Shown in pieces: positions 1 to 10,563 of a stretch of 64,000 nucleotides of DNA. A program made the translations under genes and the position numbers. Position 1 is the first letter of the stretch, and the number at the start of each line of letters is the position of its first letter. Below the pieces are notes generated by a model that saw only the letters and a list, made by a program, of their open reading frames with translations, did no database searches and had not been told where the DNA came from. Origin of the DNA: Skeletonema tropicum (taxonomy: Eukaryota; Bacillariophyta; Thalassiosirophyceae; Thalassiosirales; Thalassiosiraceae); NCBI GenBank assembly GCA_037178625.1, contig CM074143.1, positions 1,922,001 to 1,986,000 on the forward strand. The letters run 5' to 3'.

Positions 1-25
1 CTGGGTCGACTTTGATGAAAGACTA

Positions 26-442
26 TTGTTTACGGGAAGGATCCATCGACCACCACATTTCGCACACCGACATTTTACGTTACACCAGGAAGACAAAGTT
101 AGGGAGTTCATGACAGAAGTACGGAAACTCATGTTGGAACATGACATCTCTCGCAAAGTGGTTGCGTTAATGTCATTGTTTGCGGAGAAAGGAGCAACGG
201 AGGACCTTATAAGGGAATATGATGCACTCGATAAAGCATACACCGACAACATGAGAGCAGCGTTGAAGAAAACAGGACGAAGGAGATATGGATACACCCG
301 TAGCCCCCGACTTACTGATGCAGGGAGGCGGGTGAATGACGGAGGGTTGACCCGATTCTGTCGACACTGCATGTGTGGAATTGAAGTCGCTGGAGCGATT
401 CCAATTCCAAGAGACTTGTCTTTGTTTACAGAACCTTGTTGA
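26..442 (+). pseudogene. Fragment of a repeated protein family, N-terminal part of a hypothetical protein
   Basis: An open frame of 138 codons begins without an ATG; the first ATG giving protein-like sequence is at 110 (MTEVRKLMLEHDISRK). Residues up to about 105 look coding: helical, charged, and ending in a YGYTRSP-type motif followed by LTDAGRR. From memory, this motif style occurs in long repeated diatom proteins of unknown function that behave like mobile-element genes; I cannot check this here. After the LTDAGRR motif the composition changes to low-quality sequence, so I read it as a truncated copy whose 3' part is missing. No catalytic motif is visible. It could also be a short genuine gene. 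Confidence 0.3.
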
Positions 443-2030
443 TCGTCACAATTTCTTCCCTCTGTTTTTATGGAGCACACTTTACTCATGGCCTCTTTGA
501 TCGACTGATAATCTGACTCTGTCGACACTGCCTGTGGAATAGTGCTCGTTGGAGCGATTCCCTGAGAAAGCAAGTAGTAGATGGACTTGTACTCATCCTG
601 TTGCTGCTGTTGCTGCTTACTTTCTCTCCTCGCTAGTTCTTTCGACGTATGCCGCTCTAGCTGTTGTTGATATTGATGCTGCTCATCATTGTGACTCTCT
701 GCTCTTTCTCCACTTTTGTCTCTAAATCATCCTCACGCTTCATCTCATAAATAAATACAAAGTTAAACCATTTGACGTCCTTCCTCCTCCTCCTCATCAT
801 CATCATCTTGCATCATCATCAGCTGCAATATCTACACCAGCTCCATTGCAGTCCGCCCACTATCATCCAGAACCCACAAACTCTCCGGATAACATCATTG
901 AAACTCATCATCTACCGCCACAATCGTCGCCATGGAAGCAGAAGACTGCAAATCCTTCTCTTGTGCTGCATTCGGATATGCGTCAAGTATTTTTAGCATG
1001 ACGTTAGTGGAGCAGTTGTTGTGTGGTGCAGCGAGGGGCATTGAGAAGGGTAGGCGGCTTGGCTGGATGTCATCAATTGTTACGCCTATTAGCTATGTAT
1101 CGTCTTAGTGATAAATCTCAGTCGAGAAAAGTAAAGTCAAGAGTAGAATCATTGGCGGCGAAGTCATGTGTGTCATTTTTGTCGGAGGGAAGTTTCACTC
1201 TGCTGCACTCTAGAGAGCTTGCACTCTCGATACTCTTTGCCGCAGACAATGAACGCAACAAGTAGAGACGAGGACGATATGATCGAGTGATGTGTATTGG
1301 AACTGAGCGTGACGCACACACTTGTTGAGTGGATATCAAGAGGGATAGCATAAGATCAAGCTAGCAGTGGAATTGGACTTATTATTTACATCTGACAAAC
1401 ATGAGACACATTATCTAAAGACTCATTCCTACGACCGATGGAGACGAAAACGTCAATTCCCAATCATCCCGTCTCTCCATCTCTAGAAAAAGGCAGCAAA
1501 TAATGTGCCATAAGACACGCGACGGCGATGGTCGCAACTTGAGAGAAGGCCCTGCTCGACTGCTCAAACTAAACTTGCCGTCTTGTTTCTGCACTGCTAG
1601 TAAAGGCCTTCCGTCAAGAGTCTCTGCTTGGTCCGAGTTGCGGTGGATGTATAGACGCTGGATGTGTAGCTTGCGATACGCCTTGCGAAGAGAGTGCCTC
1701 TACATGAACTACAAAGCACTGTTTTTAGAAATAGGAAACAAAACAAAGATTCATTAGAGATACAAAATACAAAGAGACAGCAAACAAACAAACAAAACAA
1801 AGATTTAAAAATGTTGGTGGGGTGCTTTTCAACGAGATCGAACGGTAGTTTAGCGACGGATTTATGGTCTAGCAAACCCTAAAGGAACTGTGCCAATCTT
1901 TCCCTGAGGAGGACGGACACTCTGTTTAAGCCTGTCAGCACCTTCGAAGGCCGCCGTGACCAACCTTGGAAACCGACCGTTACTATCTCTCTCGGAACCC
2001 CAAATCGAGTACACCCGAAGGCGCAAAGAA
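443..2030. other. Intergenic stretch, no supportable gene
   Basis: Only short open frames without domain-like sequence. Short simple repeats are present: CTG/TTG runs near 600-620 and CTC/ATC runs near 780-830. No RNA gene recognised. Confidence 0.5.
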
Positions 2031-2034
2031 AAGC

Positions 2035-2229
2035 TGGGCCAATTTAATTAATCGCCGGCTAACCTCGGCGATGGGCCTTATTTGTATAGCACCGGCTTTG
2101 CCTCGGTGCTGGGACTGAGCCCTGGGCCAATTTGTATAGCACCGGCTTCCACGGTGCTGGGCCAATTTGTATAGCACCGGCTTCCACGGTGCTGGGCCAA
2201 TTTATATAGCACCGGCTTCCACGGTGCTG
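2035..2229. repeat. Tandem repeat of a hairpin-forming unit of about 35 bp
   Basis: Three near-identical units and one or two diverged ones. Each contains AGCACCGGCTTCCACGGTGCT-like sequence, so AGCACCG pairs with CGGTGCT inside each unit. Units are joined by GGGCCAATTTGTATAG. The first units (2050-2130) differ in their loop sequence while keeping the paired arms. No gene overlaps it convincingly. Confidence 0.75.
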
Positions 2230-3103
2230 AAGTTGTTGCTCGATCTCATCTACTGTTCTTCCCGATCATGAATCATGTAACTCACCTGTAATCATCGGCC
2301 ATCGGCTGCGGTCGCCAGCGCCAGAAAAGCGCCTGCTTCAAGGCGGCGGCGATGCGTGCGGGTGAATGCAGTTGGGAGGGGCGGTGGGATAGCGGCCGGC
2401 GAGCGGAGGGCGGAGAGTTGGCCGACATGGTGGTTTGGTAGTGAATGATGTTGACGGTTTGCTCGATGAAAAATTATGAGCTGTGCGCAGCAAGCAGAGG
2501 CAGCGGCATGTGGCTTGCGATAGCAATTTGCCATCCATGATTGAATGAATGGCTGTGAGAGCGCCTCACGAATCAGTCTGTCGGCATGATTGAATGAACA
2601 AATGGCTGTAAGAGCGCTCAATGCTGCCGGTGTTGGCGACATGATTGATCTCATCTTGTGAGCTCTTTTTGATGATTTTTTTGTTCATGACATGAGCGAC
2701 AGTAAATTCGAGTACCGGAGTGACAGCAATGTTCAAGTTGAGCTTGAACTCATCACTATTTTGCATCAAATCCTCTTCCTACGTAGATACATATCTATCG
2801 CCTGTGTAGTCCGCAGCATCACAGGGAACAACATAACCAACGTTACCACCAGAAGTATTACTACTGAAACGGCACTTTCGTACAAAGTATCCACATCTGA
2901 TAAAGGTGGTCATCGAGGGGAAGAACATATTATTATACGGAGTTGGGTTCTGTTGGTTGTATTACATCCAAATTTCATTGTGTGAAGAAGAACGAGAGAG
3001 CCCTAAATGTGCTAGAAGAGAGAATAATAGCAGTTTAGGCGCCTGCACGCCAGCTGAAAGAGAGGCGGTAACCGCAGGAAGTCAGGCATCATCGATTTTC
3101 GAG

Positions 3104-3146
3104 CGCCGACCCCATGCCTGCGAAAGGCAGGCGATGGGGTCGGCGG
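3104..3146. other. Strong hairpin with GAAA loop
   Basis: CGCCGACCCCATGCCTGC, then GAAA, then a complementary arm ending ATGGGGTCGGCGG. The stem is about 19 bp with one bulged base and a GNRA-type tetraloop. It may be a structured RNA element or the core of a foldback repeat; no function can be assigned. Confidence 0.5.
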
Positions 3147-3514
3147 CAGATTCGTCCACTCCAATACTCTATGTTGCTATTAAAAGCTATTTCTTTTCTT
3201 TCGCATTGCTAGCCGTTTCATTGCGCAACCAGGCACCATTGCCTTATTCGATCAATCGAATTGATTGTAGTTTGACTGTGCGACGCGAAACGACTGTAAC
3301 ATTGTAACGATTCGACCTTTCCGGGTAACGAAATGTAACAATGACGTAACACGCTAGATAAATTTAAAATTCATTTGCAATTTATTAATAAGCCGTTCGC
3401 GGACAACATGAATCGACAGGTCTGTTCGCTAGTTCCCAGATTTTTTTTTTCAGGCGCTCGCGGGTCCCTCCCCGCACGCGCCGGTCTTTCGACGCCATCG
3501 GCGTGATTCACAGG

Positions 3515-4014
3515 NNNNNNNNNNNNNNNNNNNNNNNNNNNNNNNNNNNNNNNNNNNNNNNNNNNNNNNNNNNNNNNNNNNNNNNNNNNNNNNNNNNNNN
3601 NNNNNNNNNNNNNNNNNNNNNNNNNNNNNNNNNNNNNNNNNNNNNNNNNNNNNNNNNNNNNNNNNNNNNNNNNNNNNNNNNNNNNNNNNNNNNNNNNNNN
3701 NNNNNNNNNNNNNNNNNNNNNNNNNNNNNNNNNNNNNNNNNNNNNNNNNNNNNNNNNNNNNNNNNNNNNNNNNNNNNNNNNNNNNNNNNNNNNNNNNNNN
3801 NNNNNNNNNNNNNNNNNNNNNNNNNNNNNNNNNNNNNNNNNNNNNNNNNNNNNNNNNNNNNNNNNNNNNNNNNNNNNNNNNNNNNNNNNNNNNNNNNNNN
3901 NNNNNNNNNNNNNNNNNNNNNNNNNNNNNNNNNNNNNNNNNNNNNNNNNNNNNNNNNNNNNNNNNNNNNNNNNNNNNNNNNNNNNNNNNNNNNNNNNNNN
4001 NNNNNNNNNNNNNN
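3515..4014. other. Assembly gap, 500 N
   Basis: Exactly 500 consecutive N, the size of a conventional placeholder gap, so the true distance is unknown. Confidence 0.99.
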
Positions 4015-4140
4015 AGATCAATCATGGCGACGACCGAAGGCATCAAGCGCTCTTACAGCCTTTCGCAATCATGCCGACAGAAACCTCTCACAACCATTCA
4101 CTCAATCATGCCGACAGACAGCAATCATGAGGAGCTCTCG

Positions 4141-4590
4141 TAAGGACCCGGGATACTTTTGATCATTGAAACCCAGTCTGCGCAGACTGTGTGACGTCCC
4201 CCGTCCATACTGATACTGATGTCAACAGCGATAGATTCTTGTTGACATGTCTTGATTACTTCGCTTCGTGTCTTCTTTCTAACAACACATCTTCCTGCCC
4301 AATTTGACATGATCGCACTTCCTACTTCCTATTGTGACTCAAGAGGAATTTAACGAGTACACTCTGACTCTGAGCACACACTCTTCACATACAGGCATAC
4401 TGCATCAACACGGCTTGCTTCTTGGATTCCTCCTTTATCGCCTTTGAAGAGGAGACGAGATCAATCGCTTTATTTGCAGTTGTACATATGAGAGGAGACA
4501 GAGAATAAGTATCGTATGCCAGATACAGCTCATCAATCAGCATGTCGGAAAATGTAAGATCACCGGTACTGCAACGACATCTTCAGTACC
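4141..4590. other. Intergenic stretch, no supportable gene
   Basis: No coherent coding frame, RNA gene or repeat recognised. Confidence 0.4.
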
Positions 4591-4666
4591 GCAAAGAAGA
4601 TTTTGGTAAAGTTTGGTAAAGCGGTTGAAAGATTGGAGGCAGAAGAAATCAGAGGCTTCTGCTCAT
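4591..4666 (+). pseudogene. Stray fragment resembling the XPG gene
   Basis: About 75 bp match the XPG exon at 20010-20072 of this window. GCAAAGAAGATTTTGGT is exact, then TTGAAAGATTGGAGG and AGAGGCTTCTGCT follow, with a short internal duplication (GGTAAAGTTTGGTAAAG). There is no open frame around it. I read it as a captured or duplicated gene fragment. Confidence 0.65.
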
Positions 4667-5152
4667 TCTACATATTATTTCAGCAGCACCTACTTTGACT
4701 TTTAGCAAAATTCCCAATTATCGTCCTCTGGCCGCAGAGGGGGGCTGGCCCTGCTGCGCCCTGGCTGCGCGAAGACTTTCAAAAACAAAAAAACGTTTTT
4801 TCATCTCGATGGCAATGCCGCCGACTCCTCATAATATCATGTCATCTCCCCTATCCACCTATCCACCGCCCGCCTCTTTCATTCCAAGGCATGTTAATGC
4901 ATTAATATTATTATTATCTGTCCAGCGGCAATAGAGGAACAATATTATTGAGTCGACAGAGCCGCTTTAAGTAAATGACGTAACACATGACATCATCATC
5001 TCTTGTGCACAAGACAAGTACCAAAAAAAATAATTGGTGAGAACAACTCTTTTCATGCCACCGACTTGTATTAACTTTAACCATGCTCTAACGTATCCAC
5101 TTACATGTCTCTTTTGACGAAGGATAAAGTAATTCTTCCTATTCCATCTATC

Positions 5153-5557
5153 ATGGCTTGTGTTGAATGCCGAAGGGCGAAGGTTGCATGTGTCAAGGCA
5201 ATTGGTTTCGTCCGATGTGAAAAATGCCAGAAGAAATCTCTTTTGTGTATTCCCCATACATCCATGCAAGGACGAAGAACTGATCTAATAAAGCACGAGT
5301 CGCTTCCACCAAAACGAATTCAACGTTCGTCCCCTTTGGGACACATAGAATCACCCGGTGATACAAGTGATGTTGATGTGCCACAAGAGATCGAACCTGA
5401 AGTACTTCATGATGTATTTTGTCAGGGAAAAAGAGGGCTCTGGTCGATCAGAAATGACAACTCACTTGAGTATCAAGTGATTACTTCAAGGATGGCGTTA
5501 GAAAAGGAAGGAATATCGAGGTACCTTATCTGCACTTGTGTCAACAAGCTCCCTTAA
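5153..5557 (+). CDS. Zn2Cys6-like zinc cluster protein, short
   Basis: The frame is open from 5105, but the ATG at 5153 puts the protein start (MACVECRRAK) right at the zinc motif and is preferred. Cysteines are spaced C-x2-C-x6-C-x8-C-x2-C-x6-C within residues 3-32 and are followed by basic residues. This is the binuclear Zn(II)2Cys6 arrangement of fungal-type transcription factors, which bind DNA in the nucleus. The remaining 100 residues are hydrophilic with no recognised domain. At about 134 residues it is far shorter than usual family members (several hundred), so it may be a truncated gene or the first exon of a longer one; the tail after 5500 (ICTCVNKLP) looks like read-through into noncoding sequence. 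No activation domain is visible. Confidence 0.5.
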   Translation: MACVECRRAKVACVKAIGFVRCEKCQKKSLLCIPHTSMQGRRTDLIKHESLPPKRIQRSSPLGHIESPGDTSDVDVPQEIEPEVLHDVFCQGKRGLWSIRNDNSLEYQVITSRMALEKEGISRYLICTCVNKLP

Positions 5558-5621
5558 GGCTGCTTTTCTGTTTTTCGCCCAAAAAAATCAAAATCATGGT
5601 ATCTATCGATTGTCGAGTCCA

Positions 5622-5720
5622 GGTAGAAATTAGAGGATTCTGCTGATAAGAGTACAAAACCGAAACGCAGCATCCAAATCCAAGAGATCATCTGCAACTG
5701 CAAAGATTGACACTAGAGCT
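5622..5720 (+). pseudogene. Second stray fragment resembling the XPG gene
   Basis: About 100 bp parallel XPG positions 20052-20128: AGAAATTAGAGG, TTCTGCTG, TAAGAGT, then ACGCAGCATCCAAATCC and GATCATCTGCAAC. A near-identical fragment lies in opposite orientation at 11504-11605, where it again flanks an HA-domain pseudogene. Confidence 0.6.
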
Positions 5721-5799
5721 AGAGTTAGAGTGTTTAGGTAACCCTGTGACTTGGTTCACTTTGAGTTTCTCTGATACAATTGATGCTATTAGCTTTAGG

Positions 5800-6842
5800 G
5801 TAGCCAGACCCAGACTCGAGAGGGCTTTCTCTTGCCGCTTACTTTTTTACTAGGACGGCCACTGCCATGCCCACTACCACTTCCAATTTTGAACTTGAAT
5901 CCAATTTCATCAAGTCTGCGAAACCTCGTCAAAAAATGCTCAGCATGGTCTCGACTCAGTTTTCCTGAGTGGAAGTCCTTGTATTTCTTGCGTTGCGATG
6001 TCACCCATCGTCCTAATGACTTATAAAAACTCCGTCTGACTGACAGGTACATCACAATTCCCATGGATTGATTTGTATCGGAGTAACTCGGCAAAGCGAT
6101 TGTCCCATTCTTGGGTGTTGCGACAAGAGATGAATACACCTGATACAAAAGCTATTTGTGCCTTTCTTGCTGGAGAAGCTGAAGACAATGTTTGTTAAAA
6201 GTTCCATTCTCTCGTCAACATCCATTCCAGAACTGGACGAGCTGCCCCCCCCGTTTTTTTTTTTTTTTTGCTTCACCCTGCGCCTGCGCATCTAGGGCAT
6301 TGACGCATGAAGAACGTTGCGTGAGACCCATCGCCAAGAGATGGATTTGCGGGGGAAAGATCTCTGGGGTACGTTGCAGTGACCATTCACTCTTGTGTAT
6401 GCTTGTAGTGGATCAATGTGAGCAATAACCTCTATGCTGTGAGCAAAAAAATGAAGCAACAAAACACAATAGGCAGACAACAAACCAACCAACACTCACC
6501 ACGCAGTTGTCGTCAAACTTGTTCCTCCAGGCGCACACACTTTTGTTTGTCTCCCTTTTTCTCGCTTGATTGATGTGCATTATCATTTTATTTTTTTCAC
6601 GGGGGGCTGCTTGAGGTAGATTAGAGTCTAAGATATAAGCTGCTGTCGAAGGGAAAGGGTCCATCCTTTAGATCTAAGGATGCAGCGTCAGCCACATCAG
6701 CATCAATTGCCATTATTTCACCATCTTCTTGTTTCCATCTCTCGGGTGTAACAAACAGATTTGTGGTTGATTCTTTCACTGCCAGTGTTTTTACAGATTC
6801 CGGCGTAAAGCATCCTAAGGTCCAAAATCGAAGAAAGCCCAT
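5800..6842 (-). pseudogene. Helicase-associated (HA) domain gene, degenerate copy A
   Basis: Read on the minus strand from 6842. The N-terminal segment is MGFLRFWTLGCF..., followed by a DADVADAASLDLKDGPFPF segment, a WRNKFD motif, then after an intron-like gap VNGHCNVPQRS, and further down LGRWVTSQRKKYKDFHSG and RLDEIGFKF. The pattern W...KF..L, H..CNVP, LG.WV..QR, L..IGF is that of HA domain repeats (PF03457), common in diatom proteins of unknown role. The frame is broken near 6300, where a 16-T tract sits, and again near 6020, so no single product is possible. It is the inverted partner of 10564-11415 and carries a longer N-terminus. Confidence 0.6.
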
Positions 6843-6849
6843 CTGATCT

Positions 6850-8749
6850 CCTTCAATATCAAGAAAGGAGCAAGTCGCTTTCTTAGGTTTTTGTTGGCTC
6901 GTCGAAGATAAATGCTTGACGGGACTAAGAGTGGCAGGATCAAGGATGTCTTCTTCAAAAACAGGATCATTTCTTTTTAGGGAGTGCCTGCGGTTGATAA
7001 CCCAGTCGAGCTTGTCTTCAACTTCTAGGGATACAGAAGGAAGCAGTGAGGGCTGTTTCGCCTCTTCCTCATTGGTAAAGTTGTCAGAAGAGCCTCAGAT
7101 CAAGAGAGGCAAAGCTTGCGGACTTCGAGATCGAGAATGTCCCTGTCACATCTGGATCTTGATCAAACATCGTTAGTGAAACCATCCAAAATACCGCCAG
7201 AAAAAAACCAGAAAGATCGTCTTGCTTGGTATTCGCTTCAAAGTCCCCCCCCCGGCATCGCTTTTTCATTGGTCTGGGCTAAGCTCAATTGTGGAGTTGG
7301 AGTAGCCACGCCAGCAGCAACAGCTTCAAATTTTTCAAACTTGGGCTTGAGGGCAGGAGCAGGAGGCCCTTGCTTGTCGACATCGATGCATCCAGAGCCA
7401 GAGCGTTCCCTATTATGAAGGACTGAGACGATGGGGCGTTGCCTTGAACTTGAAGTATAACAATCTACGCAACTGCACATATTTGTATTTGGCGTTTATG
7501 CCAACATGTTTTCAAGTGTTGACGGCTCTTTTTCCTCCCTCCCCTTCCCGCTCTTGCTGATTCATCATAGTAATCTTCCCCCTTTGGTAGTGCTCGAAAA
7601 GGTTTTGACAAAGAAGATAGCTGGAGGCTGGGAGATGTTTCTGCAGTGTCAAGCAAGATCTGTGTACATAACGGAACTAAAGGACGTCATGCCCAGGGGC
7701 GAAATTCTACAATTATCCTAGAAAAATTGAAGATGCGAGCCCAATTACAATAAACTGAAGCAGACGTATGCAATGTTTCAGTCTGGAAGGGATAATTGTA
7801 AATAAGGATACATCATGCATTCAGTTTCAGTGAAACCATAACGTGTGTTGAATTGTCTTGATAGTCGACAAAAAATTATGTTTGAAGGGTTGCTCAGCAG
7901 CCTGCTGACAGCAGGCCAAAGATTTTTCTTCGCAAAGATATGTTTACACAGAGATTTTCTGCATGCTTCCTCTAGTCGGCGCGCAATGAGACGCACGACG
8001 CACTTCCCTCTTTTCGACAAAAAAGAGCCGTAAGTAGCTTCGTGTGAAGTTGAGATGTGTAAGGCACATACAACAGAAATGGATACGGGGAGGATGCGGA
8101 TGTGTTTTTGATACATACTTTACTCCTACAGATTTTTGGAGTAAAAAAATGTGTTGAACCAGTTGAGAATCTGTGAGAGTTGCATTATTATCTTTTAGGC
8201 CTGTGATACCGATACCGGGTGTGAAGTTTGAGACGTGTGTGGCACATACAACAAAAATGGATAGGAGGATACGGGATGTGATTTTGGTACGATATCTACA
8301 AAACTGTGTTACCCGGTGAGAATAGAGAGACTTAGGCCTGTGATACCTGTGCATATAATATGAAATCAAATACAAAGGTACCACTAGCTAAAAAAAGGAC
8401 AATACTAAAAACTAAAAATAGTACCCCTCTCTCTCTCTAGAGGTACTATGACACGGAGAAATGGACCTCCACGTATGACTGGATTTGTGTGTAAGTACTA
8501 CTGTGTCCACGTGAAATTTATTATCTGTTTCTTTTCAACATAGGAATTAAATATTTCTGCATAGCCATCTGTCACCAAAAGCACTTTACTGTTTCCCCGT
8601 TGACAATTTTTTTTTTTTTGGTTTTTTTTTTTTTGGGGTTTTTTTTTTTTTGGGGGTTTTTTTTTTTTTTTGGGGGGGGGGGCCTTTGGGGCTTGGGGGG
8701 TTGGGGAAACTATTAGGCCTGTGATATTATGTACATAACTCAAATTTAT
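6850..8749. other. Intergenic stretch, no supportable gene
   Basis: Short frames only. The upstream part (6850-7500) is GC-balanced and may hold further decayed exons of the HA gene, but I could not build a coherent reading. Sequence near 8040-8070 is repeated diverged near 8220-8260 (GTGTGAAGTTGAGA, GGCACATACAACA). Confidence 0.4.
8600..8700. repeat. Poly-T/poly-G low-complexity tract
   Basis: Alternating T runs of 9-15 and G runs of 2-11. The opposite-strand open frame over it, rich in Lys and Pro, is a composition artefact. Length is probably unreliable in the assembly. Confidence 0.85.
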
Positions 8750-8812
8750 CCGTGTATCGAAAGACTTTTGTTCCCGCGCGCCTGCAAACCTGCAACTTCA
8801 AGAAGGAACTTA
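8750..8812 (+). pseudogene. Left part of a relic of the secreted-protein repeat unit
   Basis: GAAAGACTTTTGTTCCCG...CCTGCAA...CAAGAAGGAACTTA corresponds to the unit sequence at 24189-24239 in the plus array (GAAAGACCTACTTTG, CTGCAAGAAGGAACTTA). The match stops exactly where the 1465-bp TIR element begins and resumes after it at 10278. Confidence 0.65.
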
Positions 8813-10277
8813 CTACTGGCGGGAACAAAATCGCACCTCGCCGAGCGAGGTGCGATTTTCCAAATTTTACACACAAAACACTGGTGGGTGTAACAAAATG
8901 GTGAGAGTCATAAATATGGCCATGATACTCGACAATAATATATAGAGAAGTCTAATCATATCATACCAATCATCATAATACATTATTAGCTTCATAAGAA
9001 ACTGTATTTCATCGATATGGAGCACTTGTCGACGAAAATTGGCACCAAGAACTGAAATTTCGAGCTAGAATGGACGCATGCCTACGGCATATCTGCATGC
9101 CTATTCTTGCTGCTTTGGGAGAGTAATTCTAAAATGATATTGTCCAGTGTTCAAAAGCAAATGAACAGCACACTGCCTAACCCAGTTTTTTTATGCAGAT
9201 TTCGATTCTGTAAGTGGCGACGGCCGAATCGAGCTCGATGTGATCGTATATGGCTCTAACCAAAACCGACGCAGACATAAAATCTGCACAGCCTGGCAAC
9301 ATCATGACATACTCATATTTTATAGCTTTCGGTAATTGAATAGCCATGTTGCGTTACAAAGTCCTTCTATATATTATGATGATTGATAATTAATATCAGT
9401 TTTTATTAATTCATGCTAAATACACTGTATATCATAGAATAGTAGGCCGAATCATCCGCATTTGTTTTGATGCCATCCAGTAGGAAAGGTGTTGTTTAGC
9501 AGTCACAGGATAGTCTGAAATCAATTTAAAACGCTCAAAACAGACGGCTATTGTGTTGTGTGATGAAAGGGCCCCTATCTTGCGGAGTAAATAGACTCAA
9601 TATCTCTTCAAACACTGTTTATGTGAGGGGGGGATAGGGTAGGGCTCCTCATTTACCACCAAAATATGCTGTATTTCAACCAGTCCAAAATAATGTTGTA
9701 GCCGCAATGAAATATCCCCCCCCCAAGAAACCTGGTCCATCAGTGTTGATTGTTATATAATAGTCGTCACCACAATGAGTTTGGCACCTGTTCATTCCAA
9801 TTTTCTATCAGATATGTGCATTCTCCTTTACGGTGTGCATGAAAGGAAATTATCCCATTTTTACCACATGAATCCATTATGCCACCACATGCGTCATAGA
9901 ACGCTCAGACACACTTTCAAAATGATAAACAGCCGCCTAATAGTATATAGTTAGCACCTTTCAACGTTGTTAAGTGGCAGAGCAACTCCAACTATTCATT
10001 TCAAGATCATAATGGAAGCGCATCATCAACCTGCCATTTCCGGCACCTTTACTTTGGTGTCATAGCATGTAGCGATGGCGTTGGTCTGTGATCAAATGAG
10101 GGCATCGCATCACAGAAATAGTGTTGGAGAGAGAGTTGCTGCAGTACGGTCGTCTGAATTTATGTGTAGCTAGTGTTTCTGGTGTCGATACGATAGGGGT
10201 CGAGGTGCGCCATGGTCGTCGCTAAGATTTTCCGAGGTGCAAATTAATCAGAGGTGCGATTTTGTTCCCGCCAGTAG
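8813..10277. mobile_element. Non-autonomous TIR element, 1465 bp, target duplication CTTA
   Basis: The ends are 27-bp perfect inverted repeats, 8813-8839 starting CTACTGGCGGGAACAAAATC and its reverse complement at 10251-10277. The 4-bp CTTA is duplicated on both sides (8809-8812 and 10278-10281). The undisrupted target is seen in the secreted-family units as GGAACTTACCTGCG. The left end also folds on itself: AAAATCGCACCTCG is followed at once by its complement. No open frame over 60 codons lies inside, so it depends on a transposase supplied elsewhere. The superfamily is not assigned. Confidence 0.85.
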
Positions 10278-10562
10278 CTTACCTGCGAGGCCGGGACAAC
10301 GCTCCATCCACGCTTGCGACAGGGAAATGAACAAAACGCGTGAGGCGTTGCCTCCTACATGAAGAACACAAGTGTGAACCAACACAAGTGTGAACTGACA
10401 CAAGTTGAACTGGTTCAGAAACACCAGCATGAACCATTTCATCATCATCAGAGGTTGGCCTCATGATCCTGCCATAATTTTATCAACAGATGAAATGATA
10501 CCACAAAAATCATAAAGCTTCATCTGATTATCTCCCCGCCTTGGCTCTTCTCTCAATCTCAA
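10278..10562 (+). pseudogene. Relic of the secreted-protein gene: upstream region and broken exon 1
   Basis: The right half of the relic begun at 8750. It keeps ACCTGCGAGGCCGGG, the ACACAAGTGTGAAC repeats, CACCAGCATGAACC, and the core block TGATCCTGCCATAATTTTAT (from 10462), and then exon 1. The start codon is ATA instead of ATG (10511-10519 region), one base is missing in the TCCGCCGCC stretch, and homology ends at 10562 where HA pseudogene copy B begins. It cannot encode the signal peptide. Confidence 0.75.
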
Positions 10563-10563
10563 C

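Larger units (their letters stand above)
2525..4140. repeat. Inverted repeat flanking the scaffold gap
   Basis: Sequence at about 2525-2660 (containing TGTCGGCATGATTGAATGAA and CTGTAAGAGCGCT) reappears in reverse complement at 4015-4140 (AGCGCTCTTACAG, CAATCATGCCGACAG). The arms are diverged by indels. The gap lies between the arms, immediately against the right one, so the assembly probably broke inside a foldback element. Between the arms there is only a structured hairpin and short spurious frames. Confidence 0.6.

Noticed and set aside
3371..4162. Long open frames on both strands across the gap
   Set aside because: They consist almost entirely of N and are artefacts.
8600..8700. Telomere-like T/G tract
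   Set aside because: Runs are irregular homopolymers without a repeated telomeric unit.
8498..8743. Lys/Pro-rich open frame on the minus strand
   Set aside because: Produced by alternating T and G homopolymers; no other coding sign.
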